DNA of 54,495 bases from positions 1 through 54,495 of the IMG/VR virus record IMGVR_UViG_3300021375_000035; one strand, 5' to 3'. Position 1 is the first letter of the stretch, and the number at the start of each line of letters is the position of its first letter. Below, in pieces: positions 18,101 to 26,662 of this stretch. A program made the translations under genes and the position numbers. The stretch is from a virus. Under the pieces are notes generated by a model. The model did no database searches. It was not told the DNA's origin and saw only the letters and a program-made list of their open reading frames with translations.

Positions 18101-20290
18101 TCCTCTTCCCACTTCATTAGCTCTCATTTTTCCAACTATTGAAGGAGGTAACACATATTCAGTGTTAATTGGCATATTACCCATACCACCACTCATATTT
18201 GCTGCACGCTCAGTTGCTACTCCTTTAGATACATTAAATGCTTTAGCATCTGCTGGATCAAGATATACAGAAAATAATCTTTTAGGATCTTTAGGATTTA
18301 GCAAGCCTGGCTTTAAACTATTTTTTGCTGCATTTAAATAAAATGGAGTAATCTCATCACTAAACCAATTACCATCCTCATAATTTACAAACGTTTGATT
18401 ATTTACATTAGCATCTTCAATTCTATTTAATCTTATTGCATCTGCTTTTTTCATTAATTTCTTAGAACCATCTGTAGTAAATACTTCTACCATATCATCA
18501 GCTGGTTTTATTACGTCTTTTACTTTTTTAACTGCTTGTTTAATTGGCCCTTTAAAATTTTTACCTTTAGCTAACCATGCAGGTATAACAGGTATAGCAC
18601 CTAATGCATCAAAAGTTCCATCTATATATTCTCCTTCTTCAAAATTTCTATCAGCATTTTCTGCATATTGATACCAAGCAAAAGGATTAACTATGTCTAT
18701 TATAGAATCATAAATATTTCTGTTAGGATTAGCTACATTTACATTATCAGGAATATCTTGATTACGTACACTATAACCAAATGATGTCAAAGGATTAGCT
18801 AATACATCAGCAGCTTTTTCAAAGAATCCTGGTGGATTATATTGCCTTATCTCACCAGCCTTTTGTTTAATAGGAATAGCTTTTATAAGTTTACCCATTA
18901 CATCTCCTTCTTCACCAATAAATTGTGGAAAGTTTCCATCAAATACATTTACACCTTCTGTTCTTATTGGAAGATCAGGCCCAAATGCTCTTGCATTTCC
19001 TGCGTCATAAAAAGTTTTATAACTAAAATCTTTAGATCCAGTATTGTTCCAAACTTCTTTATATAACTTTTTATTCTGTTCAGCAGATATAGTACGCAAT
19101 CCAGGATTAGGTTTTACTTTTAAAACATACTTTTGACCATTAATAAAATCATCTGTATTACCCAATGTATAAATTGAATTTGGGTTAGTAAATTTTCTAA
19201 CATGATCTGCTGCCATATCAAAATCTCTACCAAAATTCATAGTTTGATTCCATTGTCTTTTTCTAATAGTACCTGTAGAGCCGGGTATTTGTGTACCCAT
19301 AATCTCTAAAATCTCATCATCTGTTTTACCTAAAAACTTTTCTAAGTTTCTTATTTCATCATTTAAATATACACCTCTATATATTGCATCAGCATCCGTA
19401 GTTTGAAAAAGATCTTGTAAATACTTAACTCCTTTCTTTGCATATGGTCTTAACCAACCCAAGCCCTTTTGTGCTTTTGGTAAACTACCACCTAATTCTT
19501 TATATCTTTTTAATTCACTTATAATACTTTTATCTAGAGGGATTATTTGATATGCATCTCTTATATCTGACTTACCATAATTATTAGTTATAATAGCATC
19601 ATGCCCATCATCTATCATTTTTTGTACATCTTCTATTGAATATGTTCTTGCTTTATTTTCTATAAAAGGATTATTAGGTCTAATTTTTGCTCCCCATTTT
19701 TGAGCACCATAATCTCTAAATGCTGAATTACTTGGTGTAAAAAAACTTAAATTTTGAGGAGCTTTCCAACTTGAATACACTCTAGGATTTGCAAAATCAA
19801 GAGGTTTCATTATACTTTCTGGATTACTTGTGTTTCTGTAAAAAATATAATCTTCAGCTGGTGGTCTATTTAATCTTTTAGGAGTATCAGAAAAAAATGA
19901 CATTGCATTTGGAGTTTCTTCAACTACGTCATCAGTAACACGTACACCATCATCAAAATAATTTTTTATAAGTTGTATTCCTTTCTTTACATAAGGTTTA
20001 GCTAATTTACCAAGTTTTCCTAATTGAGCTTGTGGTATTTCTACAACCATATCACCTGGAAATTGGTATTCATTCTCAGGCAACATCATTTGTTCATTGC
20101 CAAGATTATCTACACCATAAACAGGAAAATCTACATCTTTCATTGTTATACTTCCTGACTCAATAATATTAACTGGATTGTTTATATCAGAGCTAGTACG
20201 TTTATAACCTTCTACAGATATATACTGTGTTATATCTTGTAAGAACTCATTTGGTCCTCCAGGTAATCCTATGCTTTTTTTCTTTCCCAT
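15137..20290 (-). CDS. Multi-domain virion cell-wall hydrolase with ADP-ribosyltransferase-like modules, 1717 aa
   Basis: Approximate layout: basic helix 'KLAKPYVKKGIQLIKNYF' (about 95); ART-like module about 115-265 ('FYRNTS', 'FFTPSNSAFRDYG', 'DGHDAIITN', 'IIPLDKSIIS'); a repeat of the basic helix ('LRPYAKKGVKYLQDLF', about 280); a second ART-like module about 300-475 ('YRGVY', 'FIGEEGDVMG'); a possible third about 620-750; a lysozyme-like domain about 795-935 ('TASGLYGQRF', 'LGRQGARKYFG'); two peptidoglycan-binding repeats about 1085-1200 ('DGIYGNRTYAAHRAM', 'VDGKFGDQTRAAIDAY'); an NlpC/P60- or CHAP-like domain about 1215-1380 (Cys in 'AAGMCTIL', His in 'THSGFV' and 'THNVNG'); and a second lysozyme-like domain about 1440-1640 ('GITGVESGVG' with the likely catalytic Glu, 'LAYNQGSNR'). 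'GGSLPKAQKG', 'GGSFQDGG' and 'GGSLPKGQNG' mark module borders. It probably opens the host wall during entry. The wall-hydrolase calls are firmer than the ART calls. Confidence 0.85.
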   Translation of the reverse strand: MGKKKSIGLPGGPNEFLQDITQYISVEGYKRTSSDINNPVNIIESGSITMKDVDFPVYGVDNLGNEQMMLPENEYQFPGDMVVEIPQAQLGKLGKLAKPYVKKGIQLIKNYFDDGVRVTDDVVEETPNAMSFFSDTPKRLNRPPAEDYIFYRNTSNPESIMKPLDFANPRVYSSWKAPQNLSFFTPSNSAFRDYGAQKWGAKIRPNNPFIENKARTYSIEDVQKMIDDGHDAIITNNYGKSDIRDAYQIIPLDKSIISELKRYKELGGSLPKAQKGLGWLRPYAKKGVKYLQDLFQTTDADAIYRGVYLNDEIRNLEKFLGKTDDEILEIMGTQIPGSTGTIRKRQWNQTMNFGRDFDMAADHVRKFTNPNSIYTLGNTDDFINGQKYVLKVKPNPGLRTISAEQNKKLYKEVWNNTGSKDFSYKTFYDAGNARAFGPDLPIRTEGVNVFDGNFPQFIGEEGDVMGKLIKAIPIKQKAGEIRQYNPPGFFEKAADVLANPLTSFGYSVRNQDIPDNVNVANPNRNIYDSIIDIVNPFAWYQYAENADRNFEEGEYIDGTFDALGAIPVIPAWLAKGKNFKGPIKQAVKKVKDVIKPADDMVEVFTTDGSKKLMKKADAIRLNRIEDANVNNQTFVNYEDGNWFSDEITPFYLNAAKNSLKPGLLNPKDPKRLFSVYLDPADAKAFNVSKGVATERAANMSGGMGNMPINTEYVLPPSIVGKMRANEVGRGYNTMIGNSESIMQNLTDFYKRLGGSFQDGGSWRDIEINLDGVKKSVAQAESLGGKLMKNKQSTASGLYGQRFSELDKLGLYDGTRDEFIKDLKAQDDIFTKRLYEGFVDENGQTIVTPLVKDAYDLTIEYKDQLGDNWDYSYEDIINLSNFLGRQGARKYFGEVIRDGKGLEEVYPHLFGDQRTKGKDGKPLENKTPVQYLETSRKFYKAGGSLPKGQNGNREVNVVQQDNTRVALPRAPRLPLQTLPILEDDPRDATAIFQNPFGNYEDYDPTNFIVQQDNTYVDSTKRGIPKYVLDAISENPNLTEEQIENILLASQQDQDIMQELSVEYQDPVLIADFIKKSNYYAEGWKDMAEADEYQIQDLQNILVAKGYDIGRTGADGIYGNRTYAAHRAMVDDSNLDPTAISRYYKKYSKDTYDEVKSIQERLIKEGYMSPTLLNGRGSSVDGKFGDQTRAAIDAYNTDNFDEDINTTVFNNIPNRLDEPRCAAGMCTILERNDILTEAIGVKYKDAWDLYESMEGAENSERIFNIYDDVAFKNIDENTPIEELKLITNKVKKNKKNQTKASDYQVGDIVGIYWQGSSHHAETLGSKTFNTHSGFVSDINEDGIPIITHNVNGKVIQQPYNELTTAWIRRPNEDVEIKSTYEVSDEDVSIDPMAIPNLERKWGTQLSPERKEIVNNILKRATYNSTKIPEILNSSVDPEWLKTATFGITGVESGVGAQAPRTVDEARGENFGLQGIAYDLKGREDSSISLGIGKTKYDALDNFAREYFNITGPEDLSDDNKSVDAISYILTKNYELFKDYAQQYPSLGLTEQDIRNMSILAYNQGSNRLINTGRVDDDRTPEEEVAALRDLYEGSMADISSTKYKYLGPVGDVAYSLALNTGLEQPGEKYISKVNNYIEDVFPVSYAYLNESDPFQVTTMARGGEYGVFKNYIMGDYDGTNREVFAKNLHDRLNRKHYKQAKSAGMSPANYIMTKIIDNS

Positions 20291-20291
20291 T

Positions 20292-23200
20292 TTATCTCAT
20301 TGATAATTGTAACTTAGTATTATATAATCTTAATAACATCTTTCTATTACCTGATACATTTCTTCTAAGAATAACTTGATTAGAATAATGTCTAAACTTC
20401 TTACGTTGTGTTTGAGGTTTGTTGTAATTAAGGTTAGTTGCATTTAATGTTCTTACATACCCGTTACAAGATGTATTAAATATTGGTTGTTCTGCATTTG
20501 TAAATTCTCCTCTATCATTAGTAATATCCCAGAATTGATTAAATCTAAATTTATGTTCTTCTTTAGATACAAGAATCTCCATGTTGTTTGGTGTTATTAT
20601 TGGGTAATCTAAATTTGCCCAAGGCCTATTGAATGGTTGAGGAGTTAGAACTAATAATCCTGAAACTTGATCATTGTTATACACAATAGATGCATCAAAA
20701 TTATAATCTAAATCTTCCCATTTGTCTCCACCACACATGTTGTATTGTGGATCTCCTTTATATACATATGTTTCTAATTGGTATTGGAAACTTCTGACAG
20801 TATTAACAGCTTGACCAGTATTGGAAATTAAATCTATCTCCCAAGGATAATCTACATTATAAAAATTAACAAATGAATCACATCTTACATTGTGTCTCCA
20901 AAACCCTCCTACATTATAATTTGCAGGTGTGCTATCATAATAAAAATAATTACACAATCTTGGGTCAGGATTAATATATCCTGGATCACCTATATCAAAT
21001 ATACCAGGTGCACTATCAGGACATGTTCCACTTATTGTTGTTGTAGCACCTGTTACTGTAGAAGGTGGACAAGAACAAGTTACTTTTCTACATATAGGAG
21101 GTGTTATGTCATCACATGTTCCACTAGCATCTGTATATGTTGATGATGTAGCATTCAAATATACTGGTGTATATCCCGCTGGACATTCACATACATAAGG
21201 TATTTGACACACAGCTCCTGCAATAGCTGCAGCAGATGCATCTAAAGATGCTTGATTTTGTGAATCCATAACAAATTGATTTTGCCCAGGACCACCGGAA
21301 TATACAGTGTTAGAAAGACTATTAAGTATTCCTGCATTTGGAGGAGCACCTGGACCAATATTACAAAATACCCCATAAAGTTCTTGTGCAGTATTACTGC
21401 CTAAATTAGCAAGAGCCCAAGCTCCTGTATTTGTTGCTTGACCTCCTCCTGATATAACATTTGGTGATTGAAGAACTGCCATTTGTCCACTGTTTGCTGG
21501 GGTACCATTTGTACCATCTGTAACAGTAATCATTATTTGTCTAAAAAATGGGTTTCCTGATCTATCTCCTAAATCAGAATCAGCCTTATTATTTAGTAAA
21601 GTAAAAGCTCCACCTGTTGTACTAGTTGTAGGGTTATTAGGTTGTAAAGCTTGTTGTGCATTTGTTCCACCACCATTAGTAAGGTTAAAGCCTTCAGTAG
21701 ACATCCACCCACATGCAAAAGCACCAGTCAAATCACTTGCCATACTTGGGTTAGTATATCCACCAGCTGGATCTGTCCACCATGCTGCGTCTGCTGCCCA
21801 AGCTTGTAAACCTATCTGCATATTTCCTGCTGCTAATTCATCAGCTATTGCTGGATTATTTAGAAATACATCTAACCAACGCATTTGTGCTGTAGCTCTA
21901 TCTGTATTGTTCATTACACCTGTACCTGGAATTACATTTCCTGCAGAATCAAATTGCATAGGTGTATAATTAGGAGTACCTGTACTACCTGAACAATCCA
22001 TTGCAATAACTATATCTAGTAAACAATCTTGTGGTCCCCCTGATACAGATGCATTAACTTCTTCTACATCTATAATTGCATTTACTGTTTCATTTACACC
22101 TATTTCACATAAGCCATTAGCAGGATTAAAATTATATCCTGGTGGACATTGTGGTATAGTACCAGTTATTGTCTTTGTAGTAAAGAAATGATTAATGCTT
22201 GGTAATGCTAATTCAGGATGCCAATCATGGAAAGAGATCCATGCTTTTACTTTTGGATCATATGATACAGTCCATGAACAATCATCAAAATATATTGGAT
22301 CACCAATATCAACATTAATTGATCCCCAAACTCCAGATGTTATAGTCACAGGTTTTGAAGCTGTATCACTAAAAGTTGCATCAGCAACATAAGCAGGTTT
22401 TAATTGATAATCTTTTTTCATGAAATAAACCAAATCATCTACTGAGTCATACATTACTTGACATCCTACACCAGCTACTGGATTATCTGTCCATGCTGTG
22501 TTTTCTGATTCAGGAAACTGCTTTATAAATCTTGATGGTAAATATTTAGCAAACCACCATTTCATACCATTGTTAGATATAGGATCTAATCCTTTACCAG
22601 CATACTGAAATATTTTTCCTTGTTGTTGTGATATAAAAAATAAACCTGCTGAGGTATTTATTACACCTCTTAAACTTTCACATGATCCATATTCATTAGA
22701 TATGTCTGCATTAGCAACGTTTTGGAATGGTTGACTAAATAGTTTACCATCTCCAATAGTTACATTATTATTTGAACCTAATTTTAATGTATCTACTCCA
22801 TTAAATAATTGAGGAGATAAATATGGGAAAAACACCAATGCTCCATTCTTACTAATAGGTTTAATAACACTTACTTCATTTTTAAAGTCTTTATAATTAA
22901 AGTTTAAGAATACTCTCCAATAATCTCTTTTTGATTCTTCTTGTGCTTGTAAAGAATATATTAATCTTTTAGGATAATTTACATAACAATTTGCTGCAAC
23001 GTAAGGATCATAATCACGGGGTTGTATTTGACCAAAAGAAGATATTTGAGTAACAAATTTAGATGCAGATAAAGAATCATCATATTTATAAAAATTATCT
23101 TTCTTTTCTATACTTGCATTAAACAGTGCATCTATATCATTATACTCATATATATCATAAAATCTTTTAGCAGGCATATCTTCCCAATCTCTATATGCAA

Positions 23201-26200
23201 GATTAATTTCTGACTCAACAAAAAATTCATTTATCCCATTAACATGAGTATACATATATGCGTATCTCATATTATATGCTGGGTTTGGATCACCACCTGT
23301 ATCAAAAGACCCAAATATAGAACCAAATAAACTAGTTGATTGACAATTATCATTACCTCTATCTAAATAATATCTGTCTGTTGGTACTTTATCTTGCCAA
23401 GGTCCACTAGCAAAACCTATTGATGCAACTTCACCGGCTAAACCACTTATATCAAACTTAGAAGAATCTAACCAAAATCTAGGGTATGGAATATTTACAT
23501 ATAATGAATAGTCAAATGAATACTCATTAGGTTGGCCTACTAAATAATCTGTAAAAATAGGCATAATACATTTCTCAGTATATCTATTAATATATACATC
23601 TCCATTAAACATTGGCTTTGAAGTATATAATCCAGCATATTCAGGATCTAATAATTCAACACACCCTCTCATTTGTACTTGTTTTATTCCATCTAACTGA
23701 CCATATTGATTATCAAAATTAAATTTAAGAGCTCCATATAATGAAGAAATAGTTTTTCTAAAAGGTCTTTGGAAATTAATTAAATTACTATCTCCATAAT
23801 CTTGTGTAGCACTACCACCTAAAGTAAATCTTGAATCATCTCTTGTAAAAGGATCAGCTAAAGGTAGTTCAGTTGAAACAGCAACTGTGCTAGGTCTAAA
23901 TAAATTATTTATTTTATACTTAGTTCCGTCAAAACTTTGAAAAGATGAACCTATATAATTGGAATCACTGTTTTTTACACGGAAGGTATTATTAATATTT
24001 GCTGGTATAAAATTATTATAAAATCCATTAGAGTTATATTTTAAAACATAATCTGCTGGATCAATTAAGTTATACATTAAGTCAATTACTTCTTGACCTC
24101 CTATTGCAATATTTTTTTGTGCTAATGATATACCTGCCATAAATCTAAGTACTGATGGCATAGCACTTTCTGGAGTATCATATGTAGCTCCAAGTTCTGA
24201 ACCACCACCATACATTCCAGGAATTGCAGCTTTTAAAGCTCTTGATTCTGCTATAGCATTTAATTCTGTTGAGGATGTTGCACCTCCTGTATATAAATCT
24301 GCTGCATCTATAGCAGTATCAATAAGTGCATCTACTACTAAATTCCATAATGCACTTATCCCTGCTTGGACACCAATAGAAGTACCATAGATAAGTTGAG
24401 TTCCTGATGATACTAAAGGTGGAACTACACCCACAAAAGGAGCATTACCATCAGCATTACTTCCTGATAATGGTACAGCTGTTTTATGAGTTGTACCTTG
24501 TACTGCATGTAATGCATATCCAATTCCTATTAAACATGCTAATGAAGATGCTACCGGTCTAAGTAATTTAAATTGTGGATGATCTTCTGATGCTTTAAAA
24601 TAACCAGTGCTATGACCATGTTGTTCACCGTATATTTTAGTTTCATACGCATTTAAAAATGGTTTAGTAAACATTAAATCTGGAGAAGAAAATGTAAATA
24701 CATCATCCGTGTATCCTGATAAAGGTGGATAACAGTCTAAACTATCGGTAAAACTAGTAGAACACTGTGGTGAAGGACCAGCTGGGTTACCACAATATGA
24801 AGCATCTGTTGACCCTGACCTTTGATCTCTTGAAGATCCTGCTTTTCCTTTATGAAAATACACATCATCCTGTAAACAATTGTAAGGATAGTTAGGATAC
24901 AAACCTTGTGTGGCAGTTCCTAATAAATTAGCTTGACCAGGTATATCATACTTACGCATATTTTTAAACATACCTTTTGCTAAAATTGATTTAGCTCCTT
25001 GTCTAGATCCTCTTAGTATTTCATATCCAACTATATTTTCTATAGGTGTACCATCATTGTACAATGGTATAGCAATATCAGAAAACTCTACCCCTAAAAG
25101 ATTTATTAGATCCCCTTCTGTTGTACTTATTCTTAAATCTGAACCTAATGATTCATCAGGCATTTTATGATGCCTAATTTTTTTACCACATAAATCCCCC
25201 CATATATCTGGTCTATTAGTTGGGTATCTTTCTGTGGATTCCCAAAATGCCATTTCCCCTCTTCCTATAATTACAGAACCGTCTGGTTGTACTTCATTCA
25301 CAGGTGATGGTGCACCTGCTGTATTATATACTTTAAAAACCGGTTCACCATCTATTTGATTTAATACATTTTGTCCACCAATTATAGCATTTTCCATTTC
25401 TGGTCCGGATGGTGTATTATACATCACTGGAGCTCTACCAGGTATATGATATGATGAAGATCTTTCTCCAGTATTATATATCCACCTAATAAAAAATGCA
25501 TATTGCTCATCACGCATAAAACCTACTTTAGGTCCGGCTAAATGATAATAAGTAGAAGGTTGTTGATTTATTACATAGTTAACTTTAATGTTATTTGCTA
25601 AAGGTTGATAATTAAAATCAAATTGCTCTGTAGGCCCTTGTCTTAACAACCAATCATTTACAACAAACATAGACTCAGACTTTTCATATGCAGGACTACG
25701 CAATGGAATTGTAACTAAATCTACAGCTGGTAAACTTTCATCAACATTATCTATATTAATAAAATCTTGTTCAGTACTATATATACCTATTTTTTTTGCT
25801 GATGTTTGACCTTGATTTCTTCTTAATAATACTACTTCATAATAAAAAAAATCTTGATCTAAATTAGATAATGAAATATCTAAAGAACTACTTGTACCTT
25901 CATGACTCCACAATCCTATTACATTTGAAATACCAATATAATCTGTTACCTTTTGTTCATTTTCTACATAAGCTATAAAAACTTGATAGGATCCATTTTG
26001 TAACATTCCTCCATCAGTTGCTTTAGTTATTTCAACACAAGGAGTATCTACCAATGGAGCTAATCTTATTTTTTCACAATTTAATTTTTTTGGTTCTAAG
26101 TCTACAAACTCTGAACATGGTTCACCATTAACATCTATACCGGCTACCTGAACTTGTTTATATGGTATATTATCTATATTTAAAGATCTAGATGGATTAT

Positions 26201-26648
26201 TACCATCATCCCAATATACTTGCCATGAACAATCAAAATTTTCTTTTGCTGCTCCTGTAATTAAATGTTTAGTTGAAAAATTTAAACATGTGTCGTTAAC
26301 TAGTGTTGTATATTTACATTCACTATCATCAAATGTACCTATTTCAGAATTTATATCATCTGTAGAATATACTATCCATTCATCACCATATCTATGTATA
26401 GCACCAATAACTGTATAAGGTATAACACCACAAGATAAGTTTGATGGTTCATTACCTATTATTCCTAAATCTCCATCCTCTGAATTATTTACTACATTAC
26501 GTGCATGCCACCAAGCTTGGTTGTTTTCCAAAGATGGAGTAATGTCTTTGTTCATCCCCTTAATAAAGGAATTTGTTTGTACTGATGAACTCCCCTTTGA
26601 TGGAACCTTACTTCTACTACCAGAATTAGTTGTACGTTTTTTTGCCAT
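20292..26648 (-). CDS. Short-tail stabilization protein with inserted VWA domain, 2118 aa
   Basis: After a Ser/Lys-rich start, 'FIKGMNKDITPSLENNQAWW' (about residues 28-47) is the N-terminal hallmark I associate with crAss-like tail stabilization proteins. A very long beta-rich body follows. Near residue 1480 the text 'WISFHDWHPELALPSINHFF' is typical of the conserved C-terminal part of that family, whose continuation appears only at about 1919 ('GFWRHNVRCDSFVNFYNVDY'). Between them lies a foreign-looking module: Cys-rich 'CPPGYNFNPANGLCE', a von Willebrand factor A domain (MIDAS 'DCSGS' near 1549, 'GGGTNAQQAL' near 1660, 'ITVTDG' near 1707), then two more Cys-rich motifs ('CECPAGYTP', 'CSCPPSTV'). 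The basic C-terminus resembles a tail anchor. The stop is 1 nt before the ATG of the wall hydrolase. Role: tail hub or tail-tip body that also displays an adhesion domain (inferred). Confidence 0.85.
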   Translation of the reverse strand: MAKKRTTNSGSRSKVPSKGSSSVQTNSFIKGMNKDITPSLENNQAWWHARNVVNNSEDGDLGIIGNEPSNLSCGVIPYTVIGAIHRYGDEWIVYSTDDINSEIGTFDDSECKYTTLVNDTCLNFSTKHLITGAAKENFDCSWQVYWDDGNNPSRSLNIDNIPYKQVQVAGIDVNGEPCSEFVDLEPKKLNCEKIRLAPLVDTPCVEITKATDGGMLQNGSYQVFIAYVENEQKVTDYIGISNVIGLWSHEGTSSSLDISLSNLDQDFFYYEVVLLRRNQGQTSAKKIGIYSTEQDFINIDNVDESLPAVDLVTIPLRSPAYEKSESMFVVNDWLLRQGPTEQFDFNYQPLANNIKVNYVINQQPSTYYHLAGPKVGFMRDEQYAFFIRWIYNTGERSSSYHIPGRAPVMYNTPSGPEMENAIIGGQNVLNQIDGEPVFKVYNTAGAPSPVNEVQPDGSVIIGRGEMAFWESTERYPTNRPDIWGDLCGKKIRHHKMPDESLGSDLRISTTEGDLINLLGVEFSDIAIPLYNDGTPIENIVGYEILRGSRQGAKSILAKGMFKNMRKYDIPGQANLLGTATQGLYPNYPYNCLQDDVYFHKGKAGSSRDQRSGSTDASYCGNPAGPSPQCSTSFTDSLDCYPPLSGYTDDVFTFSSPDLMFTKPFLNAYETKIYGEQHGHSTGYFKASEDHPQFKLLRPVASSLACLIGIGYALHAVQGTTHKTAVPLSGSNADGNAPFVGVVPPLVSSGTQLIYGTSIGVQAGISALWNLVVDALIDTAIDAADLYTGGATSSTELNAIAESRALKAAIPGMYGGGSELGATYDTPESAMPSVLRFMAGISLAQKNIAIGGQEVIDLMYNLIDPADYVLKYNSNGFYNNFIPANINNTFRVKNSDSNYIGSSFQSFDGTKYKINNLFRPSTVAVSTELPLADPFTRDDSRFTLGGSATQDYGDSNLINFQRPFRKTISSLYGALKFNFDNQYGQLDGIKQVQMRGCVELLDPEYAGLYTSKPMFNGDVYINRYTEKCIMPIFTDYLVGQPNEYSFDYSLYVNIPYPRFWLDSSKFDISGLAGEVASIGFASGPWQDKVPTDRYYLDRGNDNCQSTSLFGSIFGSFDTGGDPNPAYNMRYAYMYTHVNGINEFFVESEINLAYRDWEDMPAKRFYDIYEYNDIDALFNASIEKKDNFYKYDDSLSASKFVTQISSFGQIQPRDYDPYVAANCYVNYPKRLIYSLQAQEESKRDYWRVFLNFNYKDFKNEVSVIKPISKNGALVFFPYLSPQLFNGVDTLKLGSNNNVTIGDGKLFSQPFQNVANADISNEYGSCESLRGVINTSAGLFFISQQQGKIFQYAGKGLDPISNNGMKWWFAKYLPSRFIKQFPESENTAWTDNPVAGVGCQVMYDSVDDLVYFMKKDYQLKPAYVADATFSDTASKPVTITSGVWGSINVDIGDPIYFDDCSWTVSYDPKVKAWISFHDWHPELALPSINHFFTTKTITGTIPQCPPGYNFNPANGLCEIGVNETVNAIIDVEEVNASVSGGPQDCLLDIVIAMDCSGSTGTPNYTPMQFDSAGNVIPGTGVMNNTDRATAQMRWLDVFLNNPAIADELAAGNMQIGLQAWAADAAWWTDPAGGYTNPSMASDLTGAFACGWMSTEGFNLTNGGGTNAQQALQPNNPTTSTTGGAFTLLNNKADSDLGDRSGNPFFRQIMITVTDGTNGTPANSGQMAVLQSPNVISGGGQATNTGAWALANLGSNTAQELYGVFCNIGPGAPPNAGILNSLSNTVYSGGPGQNQFVMDSQNQASLDASAAAIAGAVCQIPYVCECPAGYTPVYLNATSSTYTDASGTCDDITPPICRKVTCSCPPSTVTGATTTISGTCPDSAPGIFDIGDPGYINPDPRLCNYFYYDSTPANYNVGGFWRHNVRCDSFVNFYNVDYPWEIDLISNTGQAVNTVRSFQYQLETYVYKGDPQYNMCGGDKWEDLDYNFDASIVYNNDQVSGLLVLTPQPFNRPWANLDYPIITPNNMEILVSKEEHKFRFNQFWDITNDRGEFTNAEQPIFNTSCNGYVRTLNATNLNYNKPQTQRKKFRHYSNQVILRRNVSGNRKMLLRLYNTKLQLSMR
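20933..22166 (-). other. VWA plus Cys-rich module inserted in tail stabilization protein
   Basis: This span codes for residues of about 1495-1905 of the 2118-residue tail protein. It holds a complete metal-ion-dependent adhesion site signature (DxSxS, then T, then D), flanked on both sides by EGF-like 'C-x-C-P-x-G-Y/S' pieces. The sequence before and after reads as one continuous family domain if this part is removed. VWA domains bind ligands through a Mg2+/Mn2+ ion, so an adhesion role at the tail is likely. Borders are approximate. Confidence 0.7.
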
Positions 26649-26662
26649 AATTTCTTAACTCT

